Positions 53,672 to 64,000 of a stretch of 64,000 nucleotides of DNA are shown here, one piece after another. The number at the start of each line of letters is the position of its first letter. The stretch's first letter is position 1. Location of the stretch: assembly GCF_958450345.1 (NCBI RefSeq), contig NC_088781.1:40535357-40599356 (forward strand), read 5' to 3'. The notes under the pieces were generated by a model, which saw only the letters and a list, made by a program, of their open reading frames with translations, searched no databases and had not been told where the DNA came from. This stretch comes from Calliphora vicina. Its lineage: Eukaryota; Arthropoda; Insecta; Diptera; Calliphoridae. The translations under genes and the position numbers were made by a program.

Positions 53672-54905
53672 TTTATTGAGTGTATAACTTAAAATTATAG
53701 CTTTTATTTTGGAACATTTGTACAATATAAATTTATTTAAAGTATTTACCATTAGCTATGATATTTTCCCATCTTTCTGTCAATAAAGGTAACTACTCAT
53801 CTTTTGATGCCAAGACCGAATAAAGTCAATTTCGGATACTCTATTCTCAAGTGCAGTATCTCCTAGAGAGAGCATTATGCATCGATAGAAACAAATAGTT
53901 GTCGGAAGGGCATGGTGCGGTATATCAGGCGGTTGAGGTAAAACTTTCCAACTACTTTCCAAAAATATTTTTTAACAGGTAACATGCAAAATGTGGCCGA
54001 GCGTTGTCACGATGAAATATTACGGATTCATGTCTAGCCGGCCAATGAAACCGAAACCGTTTTTCGGCCAAACGCTTAAAACGAATCAGTTGCGTTCGGA
54101 ACAGGTTCTCTGTGCTGCTCTGTTCTGATTTCAGCTTAATATAATAGATTGGACCCTTTTGATACCACCAAAATGCTGAGCATTACCTTAGCGCCATGTA
54201 CACACATATATTTGGCTTTAATGTCCATTCTGCATTCGAGTTATCGTAATGGATTAATTTTTCATCGTATGTAATGAATTGGTGCAAAGATTATTTTCTT
54301 TTATAGCGTTCAAGCAGCATTTGGGTGCCCCGATAGACTACACGGTAGTGTGCTGGACTATTAATCTGAGGGTTGCGGGTTCGATTCCCGCCAGAGACTC
54401 TGGGTGTATCTGCAGACAAGCAAAACGCTTCGCAGTTTGTGTTTGTTTAAAAAAAAAAAAAAAAATTTGAAAGCTTCAATTCGTATGGTACCCAATTTCC
54501 CTGCTTTCGGATAAATCCTGTTGCTTGCAAACGTTTTGAAATTGGTAATTCAGTTGCTCCTAAAAATTTTGCAAGCTCTTGTTGAGCTTGACAACAATCT
54601 TCAAACCTTTTGGGCTGACCTGGGCGATCTTTGGCATGCGTGTCAAAATCATCATAAGCTTTGGTGAGCAATCGGCATAGTTTTTAAAATTAAAGAAATA
54701 AAGCAAAACCTCCGCATATAATGCTTTGTTGACACAAAATTCGACATTTTAAAATCAAAAAAAAACGTTGTTTACACGTTTAACTAAGTGAGAATACATG
54801 CCAGATACATATGTAACCTTCAAAATGACATATCAGTTATTAAAAACAAAAATAGTATTCAAAAGATACTCCATCCATTGTAAATCTCGCATTTTTAGGT
54901 CATAC
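53672..54905 (-). pseudogene. Near full-length DD34D mariner relic (minus strand) containing a SINE
   Basis: Both terminal repeats are recognisable: 'TTATTGAGTGTATAACTTAA' at 53672 and, on the other side, GTCATAC at 54899-54905. Reading the minus strand, the order is N-terminus ('AYDDFDTHAKDRPGQPKRFE'), 'CCQAQQELAKFLGATELPIS', 'GFIRKQGNWVPYELKL', a SINE insertion at 54323-54465, 'ITYDEKLIHYDNS' region, then 'WKVLPQPPDIPHHALPTTIC' (third block, altered from S-P-D-L-A-P-S-D) and the C-terminus. Small deletions and frameshifts are spread across it. The most complete of the eight copies here, but inactive. Confidence 0.85.
54323..54465 (+). mobile_element. tRNA-derived SINE (about 140 bp) inserted in the mariner
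   Basis: Starts GGGTGCCCCGATAGACTACA. An A-box-like TAGACTACACGG and a perfect B box GGTTCGATTCC inside a GCGGGTTCGATTCCCGC arm show Pol III promoter elements. About 45 bp of non-tRNA sequence then lead to a poly-A tail at 54449-54465. The acceptor-stem ends do not pair as in a true tRNA. The flanking mariner sequence resumes after it with a short deletion compared with other copies. Confidence 0.75.
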
Positions 54906-56489
54906 AAGCAATACATATTGATGGTGGGTATACAATAGTCGGCACAGCCGAATATAACACGCTTAATTTTTTTGGAAAAAAATTACTACTTTGACCAAAA
55001 ACTTGTAACTTCATAAAAAAAATTGCAACGGCTAAACGATATTCGATTTTGCTGAACTTTTCAGCATTTGATTTTAGATAACAGAAAATAATTTTAGACA
55101 TTGGGATTACTGAAAATCATAGAATTGAGAAATGAGGAGAACCCTAATGCAACACTCAGATATACATAGATATATATGCACTTACTATTTGCTTAAGTAG
55201 TACAAATATTCATATTTACATATGTGTTCCCCCTCACACATAAGCAAACATTACAATTATGTATATTTGTGTGTGTGTTCGGAGTGTGCCTCTGTATGTG
55301 TGTGTGTGTCATAGTGACTGTATGCATATGTCAAATATAGTAAAATAAGCTTGTATGCAATTGTATTTAAAGAATAAACTAACTGTATGTGGTAGTTACA
55401 ATAACAGCAACAAGAATAGAGCAAAACAAAAAAAAGGAGAACACAGGAACAGGATGAAACACAAGAATACAATGTCAAAAATAAGTAAAATGATAAAATT
55501 AAATGAATCCTCTTTGGTGTAAATGTGTGCTTGTGAATATATTTTTTCTTTTATTTCTCATTTCACTTGTCTTGGTTTCTCCAACATTTTGCATAGAGTT
55601 TGTAGTTGTATTCATATTTGTTTTACTACAGCAGAGACAGAAATTTTAAAACTAGATGGCAAAATATATGACATATTTACATTCATATTATTATTTTCTT
55701 TTTTATTTTGATGTTTCTGTAAAAAAACGTACGTACGTACACATACTACTTAGTTACATGCATACTTTTTTTCTCTTTGTTTTCCCTCTTCCGTTTCACT
55801 TTATTTGTTTAGTACGAGTAGTTTAATCAAGGAATTAAACAACAAAGTACTAAGAATGTAAGCGCAGCAAAAGAAAACAAATTGAAATAAAAATGTGTTG
55901 AGGATTAAATATTGTTGATAAAGTTTTAAAGGATCTTCATAAATTTGTCAAATGCTAAAAGGAAGAGTATGTTGGTTGTTATGGAATTTTTCTACGTTTT
56001 TTTTTCTTTTAGCATGTAAATGTAAAGAGAAAAAATGATATAAATAAAAAGGAATTAACCTTGTAAAAGGATTTTTTTTATGAAGCCCAAAAAAATTGGG
56101 TTAAAATGTTGATATTCAAACAAAAATAAAAAAAAAAATATTTGTTTAAGAACAATTTTTTGTGTTTTAACCCAAGTTATGCAAAGAAAAACTTTTAGCT
56201 AAGTAGCAGGTGGAAAATAAATTGAATTGGGAGATATCAAACTAAGTTGGATTAAATTTTGTATAGTAGGTCAGAATTATATTAAGGAATATTTAATTTA
56301 ATGTTAAAATACTTTTATATAAATAGTGTACAAATGAATATGAGGCTACAAAGATAATGGAGTAATTTATTTTTCTGCAATTACATTTTTACTAAGAGAA
56401 GGTATTCAAACTTTGGTATCTTATAAAGATTTAAGTGCATAAAATATCTGGTTTTATTCACAATAATTCAGGCTTTTATAATATTTATA
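54906..56489. other. No gene; simple repeats
   Basis: 54915-54965 ('GGTGGGTATACAATAGTCGG') is a scrap of the TATACCC-type fly repeat. GT-rich runs lie at 55266-55310 and CGTACGTACGTAC at 55729-55741. The rest is AT-rich. Short Cys/His-rich frames opposite the GT runs are spurious. Confidence 0.5.
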
Positions 56490-57690
56490 TAAATGATGAC
56501 TTGAAAGATTGCAACAACTGGAGAGGAATTACTCTGCCGAACACCATATACAAAATACTAGCAGTCATAATACAGGGAAGGCTTCAAATTAAAATGGAGA
56601 AAATTCTACGTGATGAACAGGCAGGTTTCCGGCCAAACAGGAGCTGCGTAGATCAGGCCAACACTCTACGCATTATAATAGAACAATCTCTAGAATGGCA
56701 TACTACCCTGTACCTACTGTTCGTAGATTTCAAGAAAGCCTTCGATACCATCAGACGGACTGCCATATGTAAAACATTGAGAAGAAAAGGAGTACCCCAG
56801 AAAATAACTCGAATCATCAGAGCTATGTACGAGGATGCAGAACTATCAGTTCTTCACAACGGAAATATAAATCAACCATTTCACACAAACGCTGGAGTAA
56901 AACAAGGATGCCCCCTATCACCTCTGCTATTCACTATAGTGCTGGATGACATCATGAGCGAAGTCTGTTCAGAGAGAAGATGAATAGCATGGAGCCTCTC
57001 ACTCCAACTCGAAGATCTGGATTATGCGGATGATATTTGTCTACTCTCGCATAAGATCTCCAACATGCAAGCAAAGATAGATGATTTGGAAAGATTAGCA
57101 CGCAATGTTGGACTTGAGATAAATATCAAGAAAACCAAAGCTATGAGAATCAACAACGTTAGCACCGATAACATCATGCTACAAGACCAACCAGTTGAAT
57201 ACGTAGAAAGCTTCTGCTATCTAGGCAGTACAGTATCAACAAATGGCGGCGTTGAAACATACGTAAATAACGGGCTCAATAAAGTGAGAGCGGCATTAGG
57301 AAGACTACAACCAGTATGGAGAAACTCACAGATATCCAGACGTACCAAGCATAGAATATTCAACGCATGTGTAAAGTCTACTCTGCTGTACGGAAGTGAA
57401 ACTTGGTTAGTATCGAACACCATCACGCAAAATCTACAGGTATTCATTAACAAGTGCCTCAGAATCATATGCAGAATATTCTGGCCAAACAACATCAGCA
57501 ATACGGATCTCTTGAACCTCACCAACGACAATCCCATACTAACACAAATAAAACGTATGAAGTGGAGGTGGATCGGCCATACTATCAGAAAGAATCCTGA
57601 CAGTATAACAAGGATGGCGCTAGAGAGGAACCCTCAAGGTTCAAGAAGATGCTTTGTGGAAGCCATATGCTCCCAAGAGGAGTAATGGAA
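56490..57690 (+). pseudogene. RTE-like non-LTR reverse transcriptase with one internal stop
   Basis: One continuous frame from about 56490 to 57685 is broken only by TGA at 56981-56983. RT blocks in order: 'CNNWRGITLPNTIYKILAVI', 'RDEQAGFRPNRSCVDQ', 'LLFVDFKKAFDTIRR' (first catalytic Asp), 'NAGVKQGCPLSPLLFTIVLD', 'DLDYADDICLLSH' (catalytic YADD at 57023-57034 intact) and 'ESFCYLGSTVSTNGG'. C-terminal blocks follow: 'VKSTLLYGSETW' and 'KWRWIGHTIRKNPDSITRMA'. This pattern matches SR2/RTE-type elements. The endonuclease half is missing (5' truncation near 56490) and the end is clipped after 'NPQGSRR'. Much less decayed than the other relics. Confidence 0.87.
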
Positions 57691-57989
57691 AAAAAATGTA
57701 AATGATAATAATTTCGAAAATAATTTTGATATTATTTGGCACCAAAATTGAAAGATTTAGAAAATTAAATGATTTTTCTGTTATTTAACATACCTGCACT
57801 TTTTTGATTCAAAACTACTCTCGATATTCATCGAATTTTTTTAAGATTGGATGAGACCTAATCATACGACACCAAATTAATTCAGGTGTACTGTAAAACT
57901 TCGTTCATATCCTACTTTATTATCTTAAACATTACCTGATATAACAAATTTCCAGTCCTGTATATTATTGAAGGCCAGTTAAAAATTGC
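57691..57989. other. No gene recognised
   Basis: AT-rich sequence after the RTE-like element, possibly including its 3' UTR. Confidence 0.4.
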
Positions 57990-58490
57990 GGCTATAAGGT
58001 AAAATATTAATGACACCCGTAGTCGGGATCTTGTAACGATCCTTAAATTGGCTCGTATGAAAAAGGAAATATTTAATCATCGAATTTGCATGGCTTCATC
58101 TATATTTATAGGTATGAATATTTACTAATAAGAAACTGTTGATGTTCTTGGTATCAGAATTCAGTGATATCACACTATACTGGAATAAATTTAAGTGGTT
58201 CAGATGTTAAGGAATAAGATGCTCTTGTCTATCTATCAGATGCTCTTGTCTATCTACGGTGCAAAGATATTTCACTGCATCTGATATCCTCACTGTTTAT
58301 ACCGCCAACATTCAACCGGCAATGAAATATAACTCTCACTTATGGGCACAACTATCCTTCTTGGTAGGGACAGACTACAGCAGGCTTTTGATTCTGTTAA
58401 TCCATTTAAATCGCCTGCTCCTGATTGTATTAAATAGGTGGATTAGCAGCATATATTATGTCATGGATGGCAAGTGTTAAAGTGGGGTAA
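57990..58490 (+). pseudogene. Scrambled fragments of a CR1/Jockey-like reverse transcriptase
   Basis: 'VDVLGIRIQ' near 58150 and 'FTASDILTVYTANIQPAMKY' with 'SHLWA' (58268-58350) match blocks of the relic at 17140-18365. A following 'NPFKSPAPDCIK' (about 58400-58435) looks like the block that lies just before the RT domain, here out of order. Highly degraded. Confidence 0.6.
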
Positions 58491-58532
58491 GGCCAAACAT
58501 TCGAAGACGAAGGACTATAATTTTGTAATAAC

Positions 58533-60440
58533 GAGTTGTCATATGCGGGAAGTTTGGCTTTACTTCTTTAATTTGAAAAAAAAGTGCCGCTGAAGCACAC
58601 CGATTGCTCACCAAAGCTTATGGTGAATGTGTTTCATCGACTTTAATGTTCGAGAGATGGTTTATGTGGTTCAAAAGTGGTGATTTTGACACGAAACCCA
58701 AAAAAACGGCCAGACCAGCGAAAAAAAGACCAACAATTAGAGGCATTACTCCATGAATATTGTTGTCACAGTCAACAAGATCTTGCAAAATCATTGGGAG
58801 CTACTCCAGCAGAAATTTCAAAACGGTTGCGAGCAGCAGGATTCGTCCAAAAGCAGGAAAATCGGCTACCATACGAATTGAAGCTGAGACCCTTGAAAAA
58901 CGATTTTGCATGTCCAAAATGATGTTTGAACGCTTATGGTGAAAGTGTTTCATCGATTTCAATGTGAGAGAGATGGTTTGTGTGGTTCTGATGTGGTGAT
59001 TTCACACGGAAGACAAATATCTCCCAGTTCAGTCAAAAAAAGTTTGAAGACCAAGAATTGATGTCATTACTCCATGAAGATTGCTGTTAAACTCAACAAG
59101 ACCTTGTAAAATCATTGGGAGCTACTCAAACAGTAATTTTTCAAGCAGCGGGATTCATTCAAAGGCAGGAAAATTGGGTACCGTACAAATGGAAGCCGAG
59201 ATACCTTGAAAGATGATTTTGCATGTCCGATATGATGACTGAATGCTATAACAGAAAATAATGTTTGCACCGAATCATTAATTACTATGACAAACGGATA
59301 TATTACAATAAACCGAAGAGTAAGAGATCGTATGTGAAGCCCGGCCAACCAGCCGAATCGACAAAAAGCCAAATATCTATGCGCTAAGGTAATTCTCCGT
59401 ATTTGGTGGGAGCAAAACGTCACATCGATACCAAAGCCAAATATTCATGGCACTATGGTAATGGTATGTGTTATGAGGTGCTGAAATCTGGCCAAACAAT
59501 CACAGAGAACCTGTATCGAGCACAGCTGATTCGTTTAAAGCGACCATTGATCAAAAAACGCCCAGAATATGGGACCAGACATGAAACCATATTGCAATAC
59601 CTGAAGGCAGATAATGCCAGCTCACTTGGGTCCATAAATTGGTCCCTTTGTGATACCCTAAGGATCATGCTCAGGTCCCAAATAGTGCCGAACCAACCAA
59701 ATGCACGAATGAACGAATCTATCTTCCTGACATCCACAGTAGATAGATCAGCAAGGCCGTGCAAAAAAGGACAGCCTATTATTGCAGCCCGAACCCCGAT
59801 AGAGCAGGGCAAAGACAGAGTAGATGTCCCACAGTTTCCTCCTCGTCTTCATCATGGCAACTTCTACAGAAGTCGGTATATGGAGTGTTAAGTATCCTAG
59901 CATGCGCACAAATCAAGCAGTGCCCAGTAAGTACTGATATCAGAGAACGCAACTTAGCCCGTGATAGCCCCATGAGGGACATTGACCTATGATGGTCATG
60001 AATGGGCCAAGTGAGCCTCGATATCGATCAGTTTGTAGTGTTAGACCATCTGAGCTGAGCAGACTCAAATAATTTACGCTGTATGAGTGATTTACAGCAG
60101 GATGGCGGTAAACTGATCAGAAGATCGATCTCAACATCTGGAAGACGTGAGCCTCTTTTGACCAATGCATCCGCCATAGTATTGCCAAGTACACCAGAGT
60201 GGCCCGGCACCCAGAATAACTCTAGGTTAGAATGTCTCGCCATCTCGTTAAGAGATACCCGGCATTCATGTACCAATCTGGATGTACCCTTAACTTTAGA
60301 ACAGAGTATCCAAAATTAGCTTGATTCGTTTTTGGCCTCAAAAGATGAGCAGTTCTTTCGGTTCCGAATCCCTATATTTCCAGAAAGATGGGAAGGGGTC
60401 ATAGCAAACAGAGACCAATACTTTGAATAAATTTATATAA
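58533..60440 (+). pseudogene. Rearranged DD34D mariner relic with an internal retroelement fragment
   Basis: 58533-58936 covers the 5' UTR and N-terminal half ('EALLHEYCCHSQQDLAKSLG', 'AAGFVQKQENRLPYELKL'). 58937-59250 repeats much of the N-terminal half in a diverged form ('TATGGTGAAAGTGTTTCATC' onward). 59251-59612 runs through the first catalytic block, including a further local duplication around 'AAAGCCAAATAT' (59345 and 59433), to a 'DNA' remnant. 59613-60303 is an unrelated non-LTR fragment, and 60304-60440 is the mariner C-terminus ('SFLASKDEQFF'-like, 'NRDQYFE'-like). Many stops. Confidence 0.78.
59613..60303 (-). pseudogene. RNase H fragment of an I/LOA-like non-LTR retrotransposon
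   Basis: On the minus strand, 'NLELFWVPGHSGVLGNTMAD' (RNase H C-terminal motif with the W-V-P-G-H-S-G and the last catalytic Asp) is followed by 'KLFESAQLRWSN', 'LTGHCLICAHARILN', the Cys/His cluster CRSCHDEDEEETVGHLLC, and a tail to about 59620. It matches the relic at 1685-2222 in order. Stops and frameshifts are present. Located inside a mariner whose sequence is missing between 'DNA' and the C-terminus. Confidence 0.75.
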
Positions 60441-61849
60441 ACAAATAAACCTTACCAAATAATTTTGCATACAAAGAATCAGAAAAAGTTCGAATGACAC
60501 TAAAGAAATCTAAAAAATATAAAAATTAAAAGGTACGCACCTGGTAAGGTAGTACTCAGAAAAAGTGAGGCTATCACTTTAAGTAGGAAACTTAAATGAC
60601 AATCAAAATCCAGCCAATAAATACATAATGAAACCTTTTGAATTTTAAACATAAATAAACCTAAATACTTTTTTATAGATGGAAAAAGAAGAGATGGTGG
60701 CACATTTCTATCAAGTAAAGTATGAAATGTGATACTATTTGTAGTCGAAACAACCCACTATAATACCCACAACCCACTAACTCTCGAACACTCTTTTTCT
60801 AACCACAATTTTGCCAACATTTCCACTGTCACCCTCCTGCCATCAATATAAATTTAACCACGTAACATTTGTCATGCTTAACTCAATGTTAATATTTCTG
60901 TAATTCTAACCATCTGGTGACTGTCATTTTATATACTTAAAGTATCTTAGAAGAAAAATATTCAACTGACAAGCCGTAACACATTTAAAATGCCAGCATC
61001 TACCGCATAAACCATCTAAATTCAATAAAAAACTTTTTTAAACTAATTTATTATTTAAAAGGTAAATCTCCAAATATATAAATAATAACTTACGCAGAAA
61101 AATGTCTTACGTGGTATTAGACACATTTAAGTTAAACAAAGATGGAAAAAAGCAAATAAAACACAAAAAAAAACAAGATAAACAATTTAATTTTATTGTC
61201 AACACAACCCACTAAACAACCTGGAAGACAACAGGAAAAAAAACAATACACACATACACAAATATTTATAATATTTAAAAAAAAAATTTTAACAATCTAA
61301 AGTGTTTCCTTTCTTGGTGTATGTTTATTAGGGTGGCCCTTATTTTGGGTTTTCTTTGATACCAAGATCTAAAATTGTTCCCTGTAATTGGAAAACTAAG
61401 TTTTGGAAATTTTTGACAATGTCCCAACAATTTAAAATTTCAAGTTTTGTAAATCAACAACTCAAGCAAATAATCCGAAAATAAATATTAGAAAAGTTAA
61501 CAAAATGTATTTATGTATTTATAAGAAATATTTTAAGTAATTTGTGGCCAAAATCATAATTTCGAAATTTGGCAATTTAAATTCGATTCCCATGGTAACC
61601 TATTATATGTACAGCAGTCAAAATTTGCAGTTTGAATCCTCATTTGGTATTTATTATAACCGAAAACTATTTTTTAAATTTTTTAAAATTCCGTTTAAAA
61701 AAAAAATTTTAAAAATGTAAAATTTGGGATTTAATGATTTTATTTTTTATCAAATTATAATATCGGACAACGTTTTTTTAACACATGAACCACGCCATAT
61801 ACATATGAAAGTACAGGCTCTATGTAGTAGGGATGAAAACTCAGTTTTT
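60441..61849. other. No gene recognised
   Basis: AT-rich intergenic sequence. A pyrimidine-richer stretch at 60750-60850 has no recognisable coding pattern. Confidence 0.45.
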
Positions 61850-62060
61850 ATATACCCACCATCAAAAAAGATGGGGTCCATATTAATATTTTAATTCCGT
61901 TTGTAACACATCGAAATGTTCATTGCCAACCCCCAAAAGTAAATATAGTGTGGGACCTTATGAAATTTTGACTATGTCCGTCCGTTTGTCCACAAATACC
62001 TGATCGGACTTTAAAATTTCAAAGTTTTTATATTTTTTGTTATAATATTTTAAATGTCCA
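61850..62060. repeat. TATATACCCACCATC-type dispersed fly repeat
   Basis: TATATACCCACCATCAAAAA then GATGGGG, 'TTTGTAACACATCGAAATGT' and 'TATGTCCGTCCGTTTGTCC'. The middle block also occurs at 43300-43340. Noncoding. Confidence 0.55.
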
Positions 62061-62160
62061 GTATGGTTGATGCCCATTAATATGGAGGATTTTGCTATTT
62101 CGGTACAATTATTTTCTTTTAGCAACAAGTAGTGAAAAAAATGTTCTTAAAAAATTTAAT

Positions 62161-62475
62161 CTATATATATACAAATGAAGTGGTCCATGTATGTAATGTC
62201 ATCACGTGAGAATGGCTGGAGCGATTTGGCAGAATTTTTTTTATTCGATTCGAAATTTTCAGGAGATGGTTAGTAAAGAAAAAAAATCAAAAATTCCGGG
62301 TAAAACTCGGAAATTTTGTTTGTGGGTCCAGTCAACTGTAATAAAAAAAACCCCTAAAGTATGCAGTACAAATTTATATATTTTATTTGAGAACAGGCAG
62401 GTGTATGTGGGTTGGCAAAACTTGAAGAACTAACATTAGTAAATGTCACCGGGTGAAGTCGGGGTGGTCAACTAG
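62161..62475 (+). mobile_element. Helentron-like non-autonomous element, 315 bp
   Basis: Begins CTATATATATACAAATGAAG and ends CCGGGTGAAGTCGGGGTGGT followed by CAACTAG and T. This start and end fit short insect Helentron (HINE) elements, as does the minus-strand element at 53100-53325. The 75-codon frame inside (62206-62433) is noncoding repeat sequence. Confidence 0.65.
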
Positions 62476-62594
62476 TCATGTAATAAATATCCCTGAGATT
62501 TTTAAAAAATTTTGTAAATTTTGGTAATGGCAACTAGTTACCACATACATTATTTTGTAATTAGTAGTCGTTACGCAGAACATTATTTTATTTA

Positions 62595-63395
62595 TTGGGT
62601 GTATGACTTAATTTTAAACATTTGTAGAATATAAATTTATTCAAAGTATTGGCCATATTTAGCTATGACCTTTTCCCATCTTTCTGGCAACATATGGATT
62701 CCGAGACAAAAGAACTGCTCATCTTTCGAGACCATGACGAAATCAAGCCAATTTCGGATACTCTGTTCTGAAGTAAAGCCTATCGCAGAGTGAGCATTCT
62801 GCATCGATCGAAATAATTAGTAGCCGGATGGGAAATCACAGGACTATAAGGCGGGTGAATCAAAACTTACCAACCAGTTTTTAACAGGTATTGCAACTGT
62901 GACCGAACGTTGTCAGGCTGAAATATTACGGTTTCATGTAATTTTTCGGCTAATGCTCGCTTTAAACGAATCAGTTGCGTTCGGTACAGGTCCCATGTGA
63001 TGGTCTGGCCAGATTTCAGGGTTTTTTTGCTGCCACCAAATACAGAGGATTGCCTTAGCACCATGCATATATGGCTGGTTCGCAAGGCTTCACATACGAT
63101 CTCTTATGCTTCAATTTATTGTAATGAATCCATTTTTCATCGCAAGTAATGATTTGGCGCAAAAACGATTCTCTTTTATAGCTTTTGGGATATGCAAAAT
63201 CGTCTTTCAAGTTCTCTCGGCTTCAATTGAGATTGCTGCTTTAGTAGCTCCCTATGATTTTGCAAGCTCTTGTTGAGTTCGACAGCAATCTTCATGGAGT
63301 ATTGCCTCCAATTCTCTCAGATGTTGGTGAGCAATCTGTGTGCTTTAGCGACACTTTTTCAAATTAAAGAAATAAAACAAAACTTTAATGCACCT
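62595..63395 (-). pseudogene. DD34D mariner relic (minus strand)
   Basis: The right-hand (3') terminal repeat TTATTGGGTGTATGACTTAA is at 62595. Minus-strand order from the other side is N-terminus ('EDCCRTQQELAKSLGATKAA'-like), 'ITCDEKWIHYNK'-like first catalytic block, 'KSGQTITWDLYRTQLIRLKR' segment, 'NVRSQLQYLLKTGW' and the C-terminal block. The 5' terminal repeat is missing past 63395. Several frameshifts. Confidence 0.82.
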
Positions 63396-63943
63396 CTATG
63401 CACTTTAATATTTGTTAAAAATGTTTTTGAATATTTATATGTGTTCATTTTTAAAGTTTATGTGATGTCCAAAATGTCCTTCGTTTGCTTTATATTCTTG
63501 AACTTTTCCTATAACTTATTCTATATTTTGATGTCATTATATTGGAGTACTATATCGCTTAATTTGGTCCTTATATGAAAATTATTTCGTTTTTGTATAA
63601 CTTAACCAGTAAATAAATTAGTTGATTTGTCCTTCATTAGAAAATTAAAAATTTCTATATTCGAACTTTGTGAATGTACAACATCAGGTGGTCGGTACTA
63701 ACATATGGTTTTTTTTAAGCAAATGGAATCTAAACTTTCGAGGATATTAAAGGATTAACGTTTCGAGGGAAATTTTTGCAAGTTTTTTTCATTTTATTTT
63801 GATAAATTAAAAAAAAAATTTCTCTGGAGATCGTCCTGTAGGGCAAGTGTTAATTCAAAAAAAGAGGAAATTTTAATTTCACTTCTTTTGAAAGCAAAAA
63901 ATAATTACGAGATGAAAAACTGAAAATACAATATGACTATAAG
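63396..63943. other. No gene recognised
   Basis: AT-rich. A 102-codon plus frame begins inside the mariner relic and continues into F/L/Y-rich sequence; spurious. Confidence 0.45.
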
Positions 63944-64000
63944 AGGAGCCGCATAACAAAAGGTACATTTTTGAAAATTTAAAAATGTTGGGAAATTGAG
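63944..64000 (+). mobile_element. Left end of a second copy of the AGGAGCCGC TIR element
   Basis: AGGAGCCGCATAACAAAAGG then TAC.TTTTTGA, matching the terminus at 52758 with few differences. The rest lies outside the window. Confidence 0.7.

Noticed and set aside
54323..54395. Functional tRNA gene
   Set aside because: The B box and T arm are good, but the acceptor ends do not pair, the D arm is irregular and a tail plus poly-A follow. This is a SINE head rather than a tRNA gene.
57217..57537. 106-codon minus-strand frame
   Set aside because: Shadow of the RTE-like reverse transcriptase on the plus strand.
59403..59992. Plus-strand 162- and 77-codon frames
   Set aside because: They cross from mariner into the antisense of the RNase H fragment; chance fusion, not a gene.
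1..64000. Integrated virus sequences
   Set aside because: All protein traces resembled transposons or the host gene. No env-like, capsid-like or viral polymerase block outside the Gypsy-like relic was recognised.

Overview
The window is AT-rich nuclear DNA of an insect, most likely a higher (probably calyptrate) fly. The evidence is a spliced gene with fly-style polyglutamine, polythreonine and polyserine tracts, and a dense layer of decayed transposons of types common in flies: DD34D mariner, DD41D and DD37E IS630/Tc1/mariner relatives, a DD34E Tc1 element, hAT-like and Harbinger-like relics, Helentron-like elements, RTE and RNase H-bearing non-LTR retrotransposons, and a Gypsy-like LTR element. 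There is no sign of operons, rRNA or CRISPR. The order-level assignment is inference; no species can be named.

One host gene is well supported. It lies on the minus strand with coding exons 36191-36870, 35858-36041 and 31043-31516. It encodes a 445-residue homologue of vertebrate MKRN2OS. Splice sites and codon phases fit exactly. The fly protein carries a low-complexity N-terminal extension, an insertion and a Q/H-rich tail around the conserved core. Its 4.3 kb second intron holds an antisense mariner relic and other repeats. Two weaker host signals on the plus strand are a 64-nt exon-like block (40289-40352) and an ATG followed four bases later by a consensus splice donor (46118-46130).

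Layout. 1-7.8 kb: DD41D and mariner fragments, a non-LTR 3' end, a deleted Gypsy-like element and three MITE-like modules. 7.8-10.2 kb: no gene seen. 10.2-12.7 kb: a minisatellite of ~113-bp monomers split by a 933-bp hAT-like element with an 8-bp target duplication. 14.0-16.1 kb: a Tc1 element inserted in or next to a solo LTR. 17.1-18.4 kb: a reverse transcriptase relic. 19.2-19.6 kb: a solo LTR with 5-bp target duplication. 20.9-25.3 kb: a DD37E relic cut by a 744-bp insertion, and other repeats. 27.0-30.6 kb: mariner, DD41D and mariner relics packed side by side, plus a 189-bp MITE with an 8-bp target duplication. 30.6-37.0 kb: the MKRN2OS-like gene. 37-46 kb: mostly noncoding with a mariner scrap, MITEs and candidate exon or promoter signals. 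46.7-50.6 kb: nested TIR elements, a Harbinger-like relic with a Myb/SANT ORF, and a 740-bp repeat between 84-bp direct repeats. 52.8-54.9 kb: a TIR element containing a Helentron-like element, then a mariner containing a tRNA-derived SINE. 56.5-57.7 kb: an RTE-like reverse transcriptase with one nonsense codon. 58-60.4 kb: a rearranged mariner holding an RNase H fragment. 62.2-63.4 kb: a Helentron-like element and a last mariner relic.

The window therefore reads as a gene-poor region shaped by nested transposition. None of the transposases or reverse transcriptases looks intact. The most interesting protein-level observation is that the MKRN2OS core has a His...Asn-Cys arrangement resembling permuted papain-like (LRAT/PPPDE/NlpC-P60) enzymes.
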